A stretch of 64,000 bases of DNA. Source: an uncultured Myxococcales bacterium (GTDB lineage: Bacteria; Myxococcota_A; UBA9042; CAIXZC01). Each line of letters starts with the position of its first letter. Position 1 is the first letter of the stretch. The notes below the pieces were generated by a model. That model did not search any database. It saw nothing but the letters and a program-made list of their open reading frames with translations, and was not told the DNA's origin. This document shows, in pieces, positions 47,752 through 57,047 of the stretch. The position numbers and the translations under genes were made by a program. Location of the stretch: assembly GCA_903895725.1 (NCBI GenBank), contig CAITUV010000043.1:199298-263297 (forward strand), written 5' to 3'.

Positions 47752-49152
47752 CGACCCGGTGCTTCGACGCGGCCCGAACCTGCGCTCCTCCAGCGAGACG
47801 GCTTGCAGACCGAGGCCTCTGGCAACGACCAGGGATGCCTGCTGGGCACACCAGATGGCGGGGGGCAGTGAGGAACTGCCGTAGCGAGCCCAAAACGGCT
47901 CAACCTCCTCCGGCGCATCGAAGAGCAGCGCGTCTGCCTGCGGCAGCTTGTCGGGCCACGCATCGGTGCACTCGCCCACGTGGGTCACGATGGTGCGGCA
48001 GTCGAACCGGTGAGCGTCCGTCAGCCGTCGCACCCGGCTGCATGCCGAGAGGGTGCCCAGGACGAGAACCCGTGCCCTTCCTGCAGGAGTTCCCGGAACC
48101 AACCGAATGAGCTCTTCCATGGTCCGCGCGTCGGGCACTATGCCCGCGGCTTCAAGGGCCCGCGCTGCCGTCGCGTCCAGGGCAATGATTCTCACGCCTG
48201 ACAGGCAACGGGAATCGAGACCTTGAGTGCGAATGGACTCGAGCAGCCACTGGACCGCGGCACCGTCGGTGAGTACCAGACTGGGCGGCTTGCCGCGCGG
48301 GCAAAGGACGCTCGACAGCCGGGAGCGCTCAGGAGCTCCGGCCACGGGGCGTTCCCGGAGGGCCGGCCAATGGAGCACTTGTCCGTGCTGGCGGAAGTTG
48401 GCCGGTCGATTGCCGGTGTACAGGATGACGGGGAGCGTGCGCCCTGTCGGGACGGCCGCAGCGGCACCGACGATGAGCAGGGCTGGCGGACGCACCCCGA
48501 GGCTCGACACCCGCTCCGGCAGGTCGTCCAGCGAGCACCGCCAGACCCGCTCGTACTCCATGCTGGCTCGTTCGTGAATGCGAACGGGGGTTTCCCGAGG
48601 CCACCCTTGGTCCAGGAGCTTGCGGGCTATGACCGGAGCGGCCTCGACCCACATCTGGATGGCCAGCGAGTCAGCGCGAGGCAGCTCCTCGACGGTGTCG
48701 CCCCCCAGGTTCCGGGCCGTCGTGACGGCAAACGACCGTCCCCGTCCGCGGACGGTTAGCGGCGTGCCCGCAGACGTCGAAGCCGAGGTGGCGACCGAGG
48801 GACCGGGTATGATCTCCACATCCAATCCGGCCGCACGCAACATATCGATCTCCTCGGCCAGGCGGCCGAAGATCCCGGGGTCTCCTCCCTTGAGGCGTGC
48901 GACGTTGCGGCCGGCCCGAGCGAATTCGACGATCTCCTGCAGGATGCCCCCCCCGCAGCGGCGGGCCTCTCCATCCTCGAGTCGAAGGACCTTCTTCGTG
49001 CGGGTAGAGAGCGGGAGAGCTGCCAGGTAGTCGGGAGGAAGCAATGCGTCCTGGATGATGACGTCCGCATCACGCAGCGCCGTCAGTCCTCGAAGCGTCA
49101 GCAGGTCTGCAGCACCGGGGCCTGCGCCAACGAGATAGACCTTTCCGCACAT
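47554..49152 (-). CDS. cobA-hemD: Fused uroporphyrinogen-III methyltransferase and uroporphyrinogen-III synthase
   Basis: The product is 532 residues with GGAGG before ATG 49152. Residues 1-245 are SUMT: VYLVGAGPGAADLLTLRG, then RLKGGDPGIFGR, PGPSVA and PLTVRGRGRSF. It methylates uroporphyrinogen III at C2 and C7 to precorrin-2, for siroheme or cobalamin. Residues ~260-465 are a HemD-type synthase with two Rossmann-like halves. The chain should end near residue 465; instead it reads on for ~65 low-complexity residues antisense to hgcB, with no earlier stop. It follows the sulfite reductase gene by 27 bases, so the main product is probably siroheme. Confidence 0.85.
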   Translation of the reverse strand: MCGKVYLVGAGPGAADLLTLRGLTALRDADVIIQDALLPPDYLAALPLSTRTKKVLRLEDGEARRCGGGILQEIVEFARAGRNVARLKGGDPGIFGRLAEEIDMLRAAGLDVEIIPGPSVATSASTSAGTPLTVRGRGRSFAVTTARNLGGDTVEELPRADSLAIQMWVEAAPVIARKLLDQGWPRETPVRIHERASMEYERVWRCSLDDLPERVSSLGVRPPALLIVGAAAAVPTGRTLPVILYTGNRPANFRQHGQVLHWPALRERPVAGAPERSRLSSVLCPRGKPPSLVLTDGAAVQWLLESIRTQGLDSRCLSGVRIIALDATAARALEAAGIVPDARTMEELIRLVPGTPAGRARVLVLGTLSACSRVRRLTDAHRFDCRTIVTHVGECTDAWPDKLPQADALLFDAPEEVEPFWARYGSSSLPPAIWCAQQASLVVARGLGLQAVSLEERRFGPRRSTGSSTAPGLGAQERPHDDCSRAANAGIDGQCQSGTVPCASPALHAGIPVRDGHPAPLPLRQDGMRADI

Positions 49153-49179
49153 GACAGCCTCCTTTGGGGTCGCACGTCC

Positions 49180-51657
49180 TCAGCATCGGCGAATCACGAC
49201 GCGCCAGTGGTCTTCGGCCGGGAGGACGTCGCATACCTCGTGTCCGTCACGGGCCACGCTCTCGGGCACGTTCCTGGCCCCGGCCTCGTCGAGAAGCACC
49301 AGCAGGAGCTTGCCCCTGGCGATCTTGCCCAGGGCCATGCGGGTCTTGACGTAGTTGAGCGGGCAGACGACCCCCCGCAGATCGATCTCGGCGGCGGGGA
49401 GCTCGATGGAAGCATCGAGCCCAGCCGGTTCCCCTGACGGTCCGCACCTGGGATCGGGCTCGTGCACTTCGGACGCCCGCCGATCCACCGCCTGCCGAGT
49501 CCTGTCGGCTTGGTGCGCCTCGTTGGATGACCGGGCCTTGTCGTATTGGCGGGGCTCGTCCGGTTGCTGGGGCTCCGGCAGGCGCAGGGACTGTCCAAGC
49601 CCAACGTAGAGGGCGCGCACCGCTTCGAGCAGCTCTGCCACGGAGCCGGCCGACCCCAGGAAGTCGACGGCCGGGTTCTCGGTTCCGCTCGCGGCCAGGG
49701 CTCCCTGGACGAGTGGGCCGTGCTCGGCGGCGACAAAGCCTGGAGATACGAAGGCTCGTGCAAATGCCTCCAGCGCTTCCCGGTCGGTGGTGACGCCGAT
49801 TCCTCGACTGACGAGCAGGGCCCTGCACGTGGAGACCGTCGCGGCGTAGAGCGCTCCGGAATCGAGCGCCTCCTCCGCAGCGGCCAGGTCGATCTCGATG
49901 AGGTCGAAGACGCCGGCGCTGCACTCCCCCGGGCTGCGGCCGGCCAGGGAGAACAGCTCGCTCGTTCCGCAGTCCACGTGGGGATCTCCGCAGGCTGTTG
50001 AGCGAAGTCCGTCCCGGAACTGCTCGAGGCGGGAGGAGAGGAGGCGTGCGCCGGATTCACGGGCGAAACGCGTGAAGTCGCCCGAAACGGCCTCGCGCTC
50101 GAACGCCGAGAGCAGGTCGACGAGGAGGTGGGGCACGGCCTTGGCGGGAACGACCGTCCTTCCTTCGGCAAAGCTCAGCGTGTCCGTGGTCGAGCGGCTT
50201 CCCAGGCGAACCTCGTAATGGGGTGCCAGTGACTGTCCGATCCGGCGGGCAGCACCGGACAGGCCGATGTCGGCCAGCAGATGACGGCCGCATGAGTTGG
50301 GGCAGCCGCTGACGTGGATGCGGACCGGACCGAGTGCGTGAAGGTCGATGGAGGAGAGCAGCAGCCGGTTGCGCAGCTCGTCCGCAAGCCCCCGGGAATG
50401 GCAGATCCCGAGCCGGCAGGTCGAGGCACCTGCACAGACGATCATCCGGCTCAACACGGGAGGCATCGGTGCGGCAAGACCCGCCGCGTCGAGGAGCTCG
50501 AAGGCTCGCTGAAGGGTGGCCTCCGGGACCCAGGGGATCGTCAGATTCTGCTCCTGTGTTGAGCGGATGGCCCCGATGCCGCACAGGTCGGCTACATTGG
50601 CCACGGCGGTCGCCTCGGCGCTGCTGAGCGTGCCCAGGAACAGCGGAATCTCGATGCAGCTCAGCCCGGGTCGATGTTGGGCGTTGACCTGTGACCGAAG
50701 CCAGGCCTCCAGCCGATGGGGGGGCGCAGAGAGGAAATCACAGGTACCTGCCGCCCCGGCGACGACGAGAGGGGCCGGACGGGCTGCGGGAGGTGTGGCG
50801 GTTGGAGGGTCGAGGGTCAACGGCGGCTCGCCCTTGAGCTCGTCGATGGCCTCGAGGTATCGGGCCTTGAAGCTCTCAAAGCCCAGCTGAGCCACCAGGA
50901 ATCGGAGGCGGGCCTGGTGCCTGTTGCGGCGGTTGCCGTGCCGATCGAAGACCCTCTTGACCGCTTCGGCCACGTGGAAGATTCGCTCCTCGGGGACGAA
51001 TTGGTCGAGCACGTGGCCTACGCAGCTGTGCCCCCCCATGCCCCCGCCCACAAAGACGGCAAATCCGGAACGGCCCTCCTGGACGCAGGCCACGAAGCCG
51101 AGGTCGTTGGCGCGGGCCGCCGCGCAGTCCTCATCGCACCCGGAGAACGCCAGCTTGAACTTCCGGGGCAGGTCCAGGGCAAAGGGAGTCTGCAGGAGCC
51201 GGGTCGTCAGGGCTCGTGCATGACCCGCAACGCCGAAGCACTCCCGGTCGCAGAACCCCGTCCGGGAACAGGCCGTGATGTTTCGGACCGAATTTCCTCC
51301 CCCTCCCAGCGAGGACAGCCCTGCCTCAGAGAGGGTGACCATGGCTGAGTGGAGGCGCCCGACAGGAAGGTCGTGCACCTGCACGGCCTGGCGTGTCGTG
51401 ACATGGAGCTTGGCAGACCCGTCACGCTCGGCAACGCGGGCAAGGGCCCGCAGCTGCGCCCCGGTCAGATCTCCAGCCGTGATCCGGAGGCGAAGCATGT
51501 AGCGGCCGGACACCCTCTGCTCATAGACCCCGAACGGGATGCGGAACGCCCGGTAGTGGTCCGGGCTGCACTTGCCGGCACGGAAGCGCTCGGTTTCTTC
51601 CCGGAAACGCTCGAGGCGGGCCGCCGTGCTCTCACTTGGCGTGGTCATCGTGATCAT
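49180..51657 (-). CDS. Siroheme sulfite/nitrite reductase with C-terminal TusA-like domain
   Basis: The product is 825 residues with GGAGG before ATG 51657. Residues 1-520 are a ferredoxin-type siroheme reductase with two half-domains; the cluster/siroheme ligands are in CAGASTCRLG and SGCPNSCGRH (Cys-x5-Cys and Cys-x3-Cys). The cluster with APS reductase and cysteine synthase indicates sulfite as substrate. A helical HEPN-like stretch (about 590-690) follows, then a polar linker. The end (about 760-825: EIDLRGVVCPLNYVKTRMAL) is a TusA/SirA sulfur-carrier domain with the CPxx cysteine. Such a fusion could pass sulfur on directly; that is inference. Confidence 0.85.
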   Translation of the reverse strand: MITMTTPSESTAARLERFREETERFRAGKCSPDHYRAFRIPFGVYEQRVSGRYMLRLRITAGDLTGAQLRALARVAERDGSAKLHVTTRQAVQVHDLPVGRLHSAMVTLSEAGLSSLGGGGNSVRNITACSRTGFCDRECFGVAGHARALTTRLLQTPFALDLPRKFKLAFSGCDEDCAAARANDLGFVACVQEGRSGFAVFVGGGMGGHSCVGHVLDQFVPEERIFHVAEAVKRVFDRHGNRRNRHQARLRFLVAQLGFESFKARYLEAIDELKGEPPLTLDPPTATPPAARPAPLVVAGAAGTCDFLSAPPHRLEAWLRSQVNAQHRPGLSCIEIPLFLGTLSSAEATAVANVADLCGIGAIRSTQEQNLTIPWVPEATLQRAFELLDAAGLAAPMPPVLSRMIVCAGASTCRLGICHSRGLADELRNRLLLSSIDLHALGPVRIHVSGCPNSCGRHLLADIGLSGAARRIGQSLAPHYEVRLGSRSTTDTLSFAEGRTVVPAKAVPHLLVDLLSAFEREAVSGDFTRFARESGARLLSSRLEQFRDGLRSTACGDPHVDCGTSELFSLAGRSPGECSAGVFDLIEIDLAAAEEALDSGALYAATVSTCRALLVSRGIGVTTDREALEAFARAFVSPGFVAAEHGPLVQGALAASGTENPAVDFLGSAGSVAELLEAVRALYVGLGQSLRLPEPQQPDEPRQYDKARSSNEAHQADRTRQAVDRRASEVHEPDPRCGPSGEPAGLDASIELPAAEIDLRGVVCPLNYVKTRMALGKIARGKLLLVLLDEAGARNVPESVARDGHEVCDVLPAEDHWRVVIRRC

Positions 51658-51705
51658 GTTCCATTTCCTCCTCTCGGCATCGAGCGGTTGAACGAAGGGG
51701 GCAGG

Positions 51706-52686
51706 CTACGCCGAAGGCATGCCCTCGTCGGCCAGCAGATCCGTGAAGAAGCTGCCATACTTGTGTCCCCCGTCGGGTGAAATGCCCACTGCCAGGCCTT
51801 GCCGCCCGGATAGATAGATCTCCGCTGCGTGCACGATCGCACCGGTGGAGGGCCCGACGATGAGCCCCTCCTCGCGATAGAGGCGGCGGGTCATCGAATA
51901 GGCCGGTCCGTCGTCGACTCGGATGACGTCGTCGATGAGCCCCTCGTTGAGGATCTCGGGGGTCTTCGATTCCTGGAGGTTCTTCAGGCCGGGCAGGCGA
52001 TGCCCCTTTTGCGGCTCGACCGCCACGATCCGGATATCCGGATTCCGCTCCTTGAGACACTTTGCCACGCCGCTGATGGTGCCGCAGGTGCCGTAGCCGG
52101 CAAAGAAGTAGCGGACCAGCCCCTCGGTCTGCTCCCAGATTTCGGGCCCGGTGGTCTCGTAGTGCGCCCGCACGTTGTCCGGGTTGGCGTACTGGTTGGG
52201 CATGACGTACTTGCCCGCGTTGGCGGGGCTTTCGACCAGAGAGTGGGCGAGCGCAATGGCACCGTCCTTGGGGTGGTCGATGGGGCAGAGGTCATCGGGG
52301 GTCTCCCAGACCTCGGCCCCCAGCATGCGCATGATGACCTTCTTCTCGCTCGGCACGCCTTCCGGTACGGTCAGTGCGATGGGCTTCTGCATGAGTGCGG
52401 CAATCGCGGCAAGCGCAATGCCGGTGTTCCCGGAAGTCGGCTCGACGATGGAGCGGCCCTCCAACTCCCCTCGCTCGACCAGCCCCCTGAGAAGGTAGAG
52501 CGCCGTACGGTCCTTGACGGAGCCGAAAGGATTGAACCACTCGAGCTTGAGATAGAACGAAGCGGAGGCGCCATTCATGACGCGGTTCAGTCGGACGAGC
52601 GGTGTGGGCGACTCCGGGGTGGCAATCAGCTGTCTCACGTCTTCGTACCGCCTGATCTTCGAGTTCTTCGCCAGTTTGTCTGCCAT
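51706..52686 (-). CDS. cysK: Cysteine synthase-type PLP enzyme
   Basis: The product is 326 residues from ATG 52686 (GGAGG upstream). It is a fold-type II PLP enzyme: SPTPLVRLN at the start, the PLP lysine in GSVKDRTALY, the phosphate/substrate loop PTSGNTGIALA, the GYGTCGTISG phosphate-binding loop and GPSTGAIVHA at the end. It makes cysteine from activated serine (O-acetyl- or O-phosphoserine) and sulfide. The extra insert at the tyrosine/asparagine loop and the start resemble the O-phosphoserine and CBS-like branch, so the serine donor is uncertain. It sits beside the sulfite reductase that provides sulfide. Confidence 0.85.
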   Translation of the reverse strand: MADKLAKNSKIRRYEDVRQLIATPESPTPLVRLNRVMNGASASFYLKLEWFNPFGSVKDRTALYLLRGLVERGELEGRSIVEPTSGNTGIALAAIAALMQKPIALTVPEGVPSEKKVIMRMLGAEVWETPDDLCPIDHPKDGAIALAHSLVESPANAGKYVMPNQYANPDNVRAHYETTGPEIWEQTEGLVRYFFAGYGTCGTISGVAKCLKERNPDIRIVAVEPQKGHRLPGLKNLQESKTPEILNEGLIDDVIRVDDGPAYSMTRRLYREEGLIVGPSTGAIVHAAEIYLSGRQGLAVGISPDGGHKYGSFFTDLLADEGMPSA

Positions 52687-52714
52687 TGCATGCCTCCAGC
52701 GGCTTGCGCACCAT

Positions 52715-52936
52715 CTAGATGTTGTACTCGGGGGCTTGCTTGCGCCCGAACGAGATCCGGTTCCAGGCCCTTTCGTGTGCGTAGAAGATGAGGACCTTGA
52801 CCAGCGTATCCGACAGCCCCACCGCCAGTGCGACGCGGTAGTCGCCGGTGACTGCGAGCGCCACGACGAGGGTGACCGCAAGTCCCACGATCCTCCAGGA
52901 AACCGCCTTCGCCAGGCTTCTTGCCGCCGATTCCAC
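52715..52936 (-). CDS. DUF2061 membrane protein
   Basis: A 73-residue protein from GTG 52936 (GGAGG upstream), first gene of the minus-strand cys operon. It has two hydrophobic helices (about 10-30 and 33-52) and matches the DUF2061 pattern: AKAVSWRIVG, then LSDTLVKVLIFYAHERAWNRI. DUF2061 proteins are commonly found with sulfate-assimilation genes, sometimes fused to CysN/C. The function is not known; transport or membrane docking in sulfur assimilation is possible. Confidence 0.8.
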   Translation of the reverse strand: MESAARSLAKAVSWRIVGLAVTLVVALAVTGDYRVALAVGLSDTLVKVLIFYAHERAWNRISFGRKQAPEYNI

Positions 52937-52973
52937 CAGTCACCTCCAGCCAAATACCGCAAAGCCGACGAAA

Positions 52974-53002
52974 AAAGTAGACAATGGCACCCGGGAAGTC
53001 AA
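52974..53002 (-). promoter_or_regulatory. Promoter of the minus-strand cys operon
   Basis: Read on the minus strand: TTGACT (53002-52997), 17 bases, TACTTT (52979-52974). It lies 38 bases before the DUF2061 start, divergent from the promoter at 53052. Confidence 0.55.
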
Positions 53003-53051
53003 CCGGAATACGTTGCAGGCCGCTCCGGACGCGGCCGGGAGAGGCTGGGGA

Positions 53052-53080
53052 TTGACAATTGCCAGGAATCCGACTAGATT
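53052..53080 (+). promoter_or_regulatory. Promoter of the cysH-cysD-cysN operon
   Basis: TTGACA (53052-53057), 17 bases, TAGATT (53075-53080), 31 bases before ATG 53112. A consensus -35 with good spacing. Together with the opposite promoter it makes a compact divergent control region where a shared regulator could act. Confidence 0.6.
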
Positions 53081-53111
53081 GGTGGTGATTGGCGCTTGAG
53101 GGAGGTTTCCG

Positions 53112-53852
53112 ATGGGCGGGAAGCAGATGAACCACGGTGCGGCAGCGATTGCGGCCATCCAGGAGAAGCTTGGCGGTTCCAGCGCCGAGCAGGTGGTGGA
53201 GTGGGCGCTGTCAACCTACGGTCGTCGGGTCGCTGTCGCGTGCAGCTTCTCCATGGAGGATGTGATTCTGGTTCACATGGCAGTGCGAACGGGTCTGCCC
53301 TGCCGGGTCGTTGCGCTCGACACGGGGAGACTTCACGAGGAGACGCTGTGGGTGGCGGCGCAGGTGGAGCAGCGTTGGGGCCTGCAGATGGAGTGGTACT
53401 TCCCGGACGCCGACGACGTGGAGGCACTGGTGCGCCAGGCCGGGCCGTTCTCGTTCCGCAATTCGCTCGAGGAGCGGAGGCGCTGTTGCGACATTCGCAA
53501 GAGGCGGCCTCTCCAGAGGGCGCTTGCAGACACGCCTGCGTGGCTCACGGGATTGCGTCGGGAGCAGGGGCAGACCCGGTCATCCCTGCACGTCGCTCAG
53601 TGGGACGATGGATTCGGAGGGCTGGTGAAGCTCAATCCCCTGGTCGACTGGAGCGACCAGCAGGTTGCGGACTGCGTGGCTGGAAACCTGTTGCCAACGA
53701 GCCTGCTGTACGGGGAGGGCTTCACGTCGATCGGCTGTGCGCCGTGCACGCGTGCGACGCGTCCCGGGGAGCATCCTCGGGCCGGTCGCTGGTGGTGGGA
53801 GGATCCATCGCACGGGGAATGCGGTCTGCATCCGCTCGGCGGGCGAAAGTAG
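53112..53852 (+). CDS. cysH: Adenylylsulfate (APS) reductase
   Basis: The product is 246 residues with GGAGG before ATG 53112. It reduces activated sulfate to sulfite. PP-loop: ACSFSMEDVIL. The cysteines of the 4Fe-4S type are present: RCCDIRKRRPL, SIGCAPCTR, and the catalytic end cysteine in HGECGLH. The CC...CxxC set marks enzymes that use APS, agreeing with the absence of an APS kinase (CysC) gene here. First gene of the operon, followed by cysD and cysN. Confidence 0.92.
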   Translation: MGGKQMNHGAAAIAAIQEKLGGSSAEQVVEWALSTYGRRVAVACSFSMEDVILVHMAVRTGLPCRVVALDTGRLHEETLWVAAQVEQRWGLQMEWYFPDADDVEALVRQAGPFSFRNSLEERRRCCDIRKRRPLQRALADTPAWLTGLRREQGQTRSSLHVAQWDDGFGGLVKLNPLVDWSDQQVADCVAGNLLPTSLLYGEGFTSIGCAPCTRATRPGEHPRAGRWWWEDPSHGECGLHPLGGRK

Positions 53853-53883
53853 CGACTGCACAACAGGCAGAATGGAGATGAGA

Positions 53884-54732
53884 ATGAGCACGATGACGAC
53901 ACCCGGGCTGCTCAGAGTTGACCCAGAAGAGTCGGCCTACCTCGATGCGCTCGAGAACCAGACGATGTTCATCTTCCGGGAGGCGTATCGGCGCTTCGAG
54001 AACCTGGCCATGCTCTGGTCCATCGGCAAGGATTCCACCGCGATGCTGTGGGTTGCACGAAAGGCCTTCTTCGGCCGGGTGCCATTCCCACTGGTGCACA
54101 TCGACACGACGATGAAGCACCCCGTCATGATCGAGTTCCGGGACCAGATCGCTAGCGAATGGGGGCTCGACCTGCGCGTGGGGACGAACCGGGAAGCGCT
54201 CGACTCGGGCATGGGCCCCGACAAGGGGCGGTTCGAGTGCTGCACCGCCCTCAAGACCAGCGCGCTCCAGCGCCTGATCGAGCAGCACGGGTTCAAGGGG
54301 ATCTTCCTTGGGATCCGCAGGGACGAAGAGGGCTCGCGCGCCAAGGAGCGCGTCTTCTCTCCCCGCGACCGGGATTTCCAGTGGAACTTCAAGGACCAGC
54401 CGCCCGAGTTGTGGGATCAGTTCAACACCGCCTACGGCGACGACACGCACGTGCGCATCCATCCAATCCTGCACTGGACCGAGATGGACATCTGGCGCTA
54501 CATCCGTCGAGAAGGAATCCCGGTGTGCTCTCTCTACTTCTCGAACGGCACGCACCGCTACCGGAGCCTCGGGTGTGTCCCGTGCAATTCGAACTTCCCG
54601 TCGACGGCCTCGACGGTGGACCAGATCATCCATGAGCTGGAGCACACGACGACTCCGGAGAGGGCGGGGCGCGCACAGGATCACGAGAAGGCCTATATGA
54701 TGCAGAAGCTGCGCTCTCTCGGCTACATGTAG
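53884..54732 (+). CDS. cysD: Sulfate adenylyltransferase small subunit
   Basis: The product is 282 residues from ATG 53884 (GGAG upstream); ATGs at 53872 and 53878 are alternatives. The PP-loop SIGKDSTAMLW binds ATP. DTTMKHPVMIEFRD, KGRFECCTALKT and WTEMDIWRYI are typical of CysD. With the GTPase CysN it makes APS from sulfate and ATP. Directly downstream of cysH and 55 bases ahead of cysN. Confidence 0.94.
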   Translation: MSTMTTPGLLRVDPEESAYLDALENQTMFIFREAYRRFENLAMLWSIGKDSTAMLWVARKAFFGRVPFPLVHIDTTMKHPVMIEFRDQIASEWGLDLRVGTNREALDSGMGPDKGRFECCTALKTSALQRLIEQHGFKGIFLGIRRDEEGSRAKERVFSPRDRDFQWNFKDQPPELWDQFNTAYGDDTHVRIHPILHWTEMDIWRYIRREGIPVCSLYFSNGTHRYRSLGCVPCNSNFPSTASTVDQIIHELEHTTTPERAGRAQDHEKAYMMQKLRSLGYM

Positions 54733-54787
54733 GCTTGGCGGAGCCGACGATTCGACTGACCTTGACGACAACCACGAGGAGTATTGC

Positions 54788-56380
54788 ATGACCATCCAGA
54801 ACATCAGCAGGCAACCATCGGTGGAGCCGGCCTTGCGCATCGTCATCGTGGGGCACGTCGACCATGGCAAGTCGACGTTGATCGGGCGTCTCTTCTACGA
54901 CACGGGAGCCATCCCGGCAGAGCGCTACGACGAGATTGAGCGCACTTGCAAGGCCCAGGGGCGTCCCTTCGAATATGCCTATCTGATGGACGCACTCGAG
55001 GAGGAGCGGGAACAGAACGTCACCATCGAAACCACCCAGACCCGGTTCCGATCGTCCCGCCGCGGCTATCTCATCATCGATGCGCCGGGGCACAAGGAAT
55101 TCCTCAAGAACATGGTGACCGGTGCGAGCGAGGCCGACGCCGCGATTCTCATCGTGGACGGCGAGGAGGGCGTGCGGGAGCAGACACGCCGGCACGCGTA
55201 CATCCTGGCTCTGCTCGGCATCAGCCAGGTGATGGTGACCATCAACAAGCTCGACCGGGTGGGGTTCGACCGGGCCCGGTTCGACCAGGTCGCGGCCGAG
55301 ACGGTGCATTTCCTGCACTCCATCGGATTGACCGCCCAGTTCCTCGTGCCCATTTCTGCGCGGCAGGGTGACAACGTCGTCGAGCGCTCCTCCGCCACCC
55401 CCTGGTACCAGGGGCCCACCATTCTCGATGCGCTCGACGCCTTCTCTCCGGCGGCCCTCGACCGCTCGAGGCCTGGCCGTATGCCCGTCCAGGACGTGTA
55501 CCGGTGGGACGACGTCCGCCGGTACGTCGGCCGGGTCGAGTCCGGCACCTTCCGCCGTGGAGACCGGGTACGCTTTCTGCCGTCGGGCCGTGAATCCCGG
55601 ATTCGGTCCATCGAGCGCTGGCCCGAAGCCCGAGTGCCTGCCGCCGCTGCGGGGACGTGCGTGGGTATCCACCTCGAGGACGAAGTCTACGTGGAGCCGG
55701 GGGAGGTCATGTCCCGTCCTCAGGATGGACCGGTGCCCGCGGTCGAAGTCCACGCGAGCGTATTCTGGATGGGGCGGACGCCGTTGAGCCTGGGTACCCG
55801 CTACGGGTTCAAGATCGGGTCTGCCGACGCCCAGGCCGAGGTCGTCGCCATCGAGGAGCGCATCGACCCGGTCAGCCTCGAGGTGCGGCAGCGATATGCC
55901 GAATGGCTCGGCGAGTCGGAGGTGGGACGGGTGGTTCTGCGCCTCGAGAAGCCGGTGGCGGCGGATACCTTCGAGACGAACCCGAAGCTCGGGCGGTTCG
56001 TGCTGGTCGAGCAGGGGGTTGTGCGGGGCGGGGGCATTATCCGCTCGCTCGGGATGGCGTCCGGTGCCCGCTCCGTGCGGGTCATCGAGCTGGGCGAACG
56101 ACTTCTGGTGGACCCATCGGGGGCCCTGATCGACCTGCGGTCCGAAGGCGGAGACATCGAGATCGCAGCAGACGCCAGGTTCCTGGCGAGAGTACGGGCT
56201 GGCGAGCGTGTAGCGCTGCGCTTCTCGGGGATGCGGCCATTTGGGGCGTTCCTCAACTGGGCTTGGGAGCATTTCATCCCCGTCACCTTCCGGCGGGAGC
56301 AGGAAGGGGTCTGGGTGTCGTGCGGAGCCCCGGAGTACGCCTCCGCAACGGAGCACTACCTCGACGGCCCGGGGATCTGA
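54788..56380 (+). CDS. cysN: Sulfate adenylyltransferase large subunit (GTPase)
   Basis: The product is 530 residues. GTPase motifs: GHVDHGKSTL (P-loop), DAPGHKEF (switch II), NKLDRVGF (base recognition). Two beta-barrel domains follow (about 225-420). GTP hydrolysis drives sulfate adenylation by CysD. The C-terminus ends at ~530 with a segment of about 90 residues (FSGMRPFGAFLNWAWEHFIP) longer than plain CysN, but there is no APS kinase P-loop, so it is not a CysNC fusion. Confidence 0.93.
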   Translation: MTIQNISRQPSVEPALRIVIVGHVDHGKSTLIGRLFYDTGAIPAERYDEIERTCKAQGRPFEYAYLMDALEEEREQNVTIETTQTRFRSSRRGYLIIDAPGHKEFLKNMVTGASEADAAILIVDGEEGVREQTRRHAYILALLGISQVMVTINKLDRVGFDRARFDQVAAETVHFLHSIGLTAQFLVPISARQGDNVVERSSATPWYQGPTILDALDAFSPAALDRSRPGRMPVQDVYRWDDVRRYVGRVESGTFRRGDRVRFLPSGRESRIRSIERWPEARVPAAAAGTCVGIHLEDEVYVEPGEVMSRPQDGPVPAVEVHASVFWMGRTPLSLGTRYGFKIGSADAQAEVVAIEERIDPVSLEVRQRYAEWLGESEVGRVVLRLEKPVAADTFETNPKLGRFVLVEQGVVRGGGIIRSLGMASGARSVRVIELGERLLVDPSGALIDLRSEGGDIEIAADARFLARVRAGERVALRFSGMRPFGAFLNWAWEHFIPVTFRREQEGVWVSCGAPEYASATEHYLDGPGI

Positions 56381-56402
56381 GCCACGTCGCGAGGAGGCTG
56401 CC

Positions 56403-57047
56403 ATGCTGGCGTTGGGACTCTCGGTGGCCAATTGGCCCACGCTGGTCGTCGGGGCCGGAACCGTCGGCGCCCGCCGTGTCCGGACGCTCCTCGATGCCGG
56501 AGCCAGGGTGAGGGTCATTGCCCCCGAAGCCGGCACGGCCATCGTCGAGGAGGCCGCTCAGGGCCGTCTCGAATGGCTTGTACGCGGGGCCGTGCCTTCC
56601 GATGTGACCGGCCATCGGCTCGTGGCGATTGCCATCTCCGACCATGCCCTTGCCCGTGAGCTAGCGGCCGTCTGCCGCCTCCGGGGAATACTCGTGAATG
56701 TTGCGGATGACCCTGCCGCCTGCGACTTCCACTTCCCCGCAGTCGTGCGGCGGGGGCCGATCCAGGTGGCGGTATCGACCGATGGCATCGCACCCGGGGT
56801 GGCGGGCTGGCTGCGGCAGCGGCTGGAAAAGGCGTTGGAGCCAGAGCTGGGTGCCCTGGCAGACCACTTCAAAGCAGTCCGCAACCAGCTCCGGGAAAGG
56901 GTGCCCGATGCGGCAACGAGAAAGAGCATCCTGGAGGCGCTGCTTCGTGACTCGGCGCTCCTGGAGCGCATTCGCAGCGGCCAGGCCCTGGACATCGAAT
57001 CGTGGGTTTCGAGCCTGGTCGGGCAGGGCGGCTTCAGGCCAAGATGA
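56403..57047 (+). CDS. Precorrin-2 dehydrogenase / siroheme synthase N-terminal type
   Basis: The product is 214 residues from ATG 56403 (GAGGAGG upstream). The NAD fold opens LVVGAGTVGARRVRTLLDAGARV, and HFPAVVRRGPIQVAVSTDG is the Met8p/CysG dimer and catalytic region. It oxidises precorrin-2 to sirohydrochlorin and may insert iron. With the methyltransferase at 47554 it completes the siroheme route for the sulfite reductase. Last gene of the cysHDN operon. Confidence 0.9.
   Translation: MLALGLSVANWPTLVVGAGTVGARRVRTLLDAGARVRVIAPEAGTAIVEEAAQGRLEWLVRGAVPSDVTGHRLVAIAISDHALARELAAVCRLRGILVNVADDPAACDFHFPAVVRRGPIQVAVSTDGIAPGVAGWLRQRLEKALEPELGALADHFKAVRNQLRERVPDAATRKSILEALLRDSALLERIRSGQALDIESWVSSLVGQGGFRPR

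Noticed and set aside
54626..56542. Minus-strand open frame of 638 codons
   Set aside because: It lies antisense to cysN and parts of its neighbours. GC-rich third positions keep the opposite frame open by chance.
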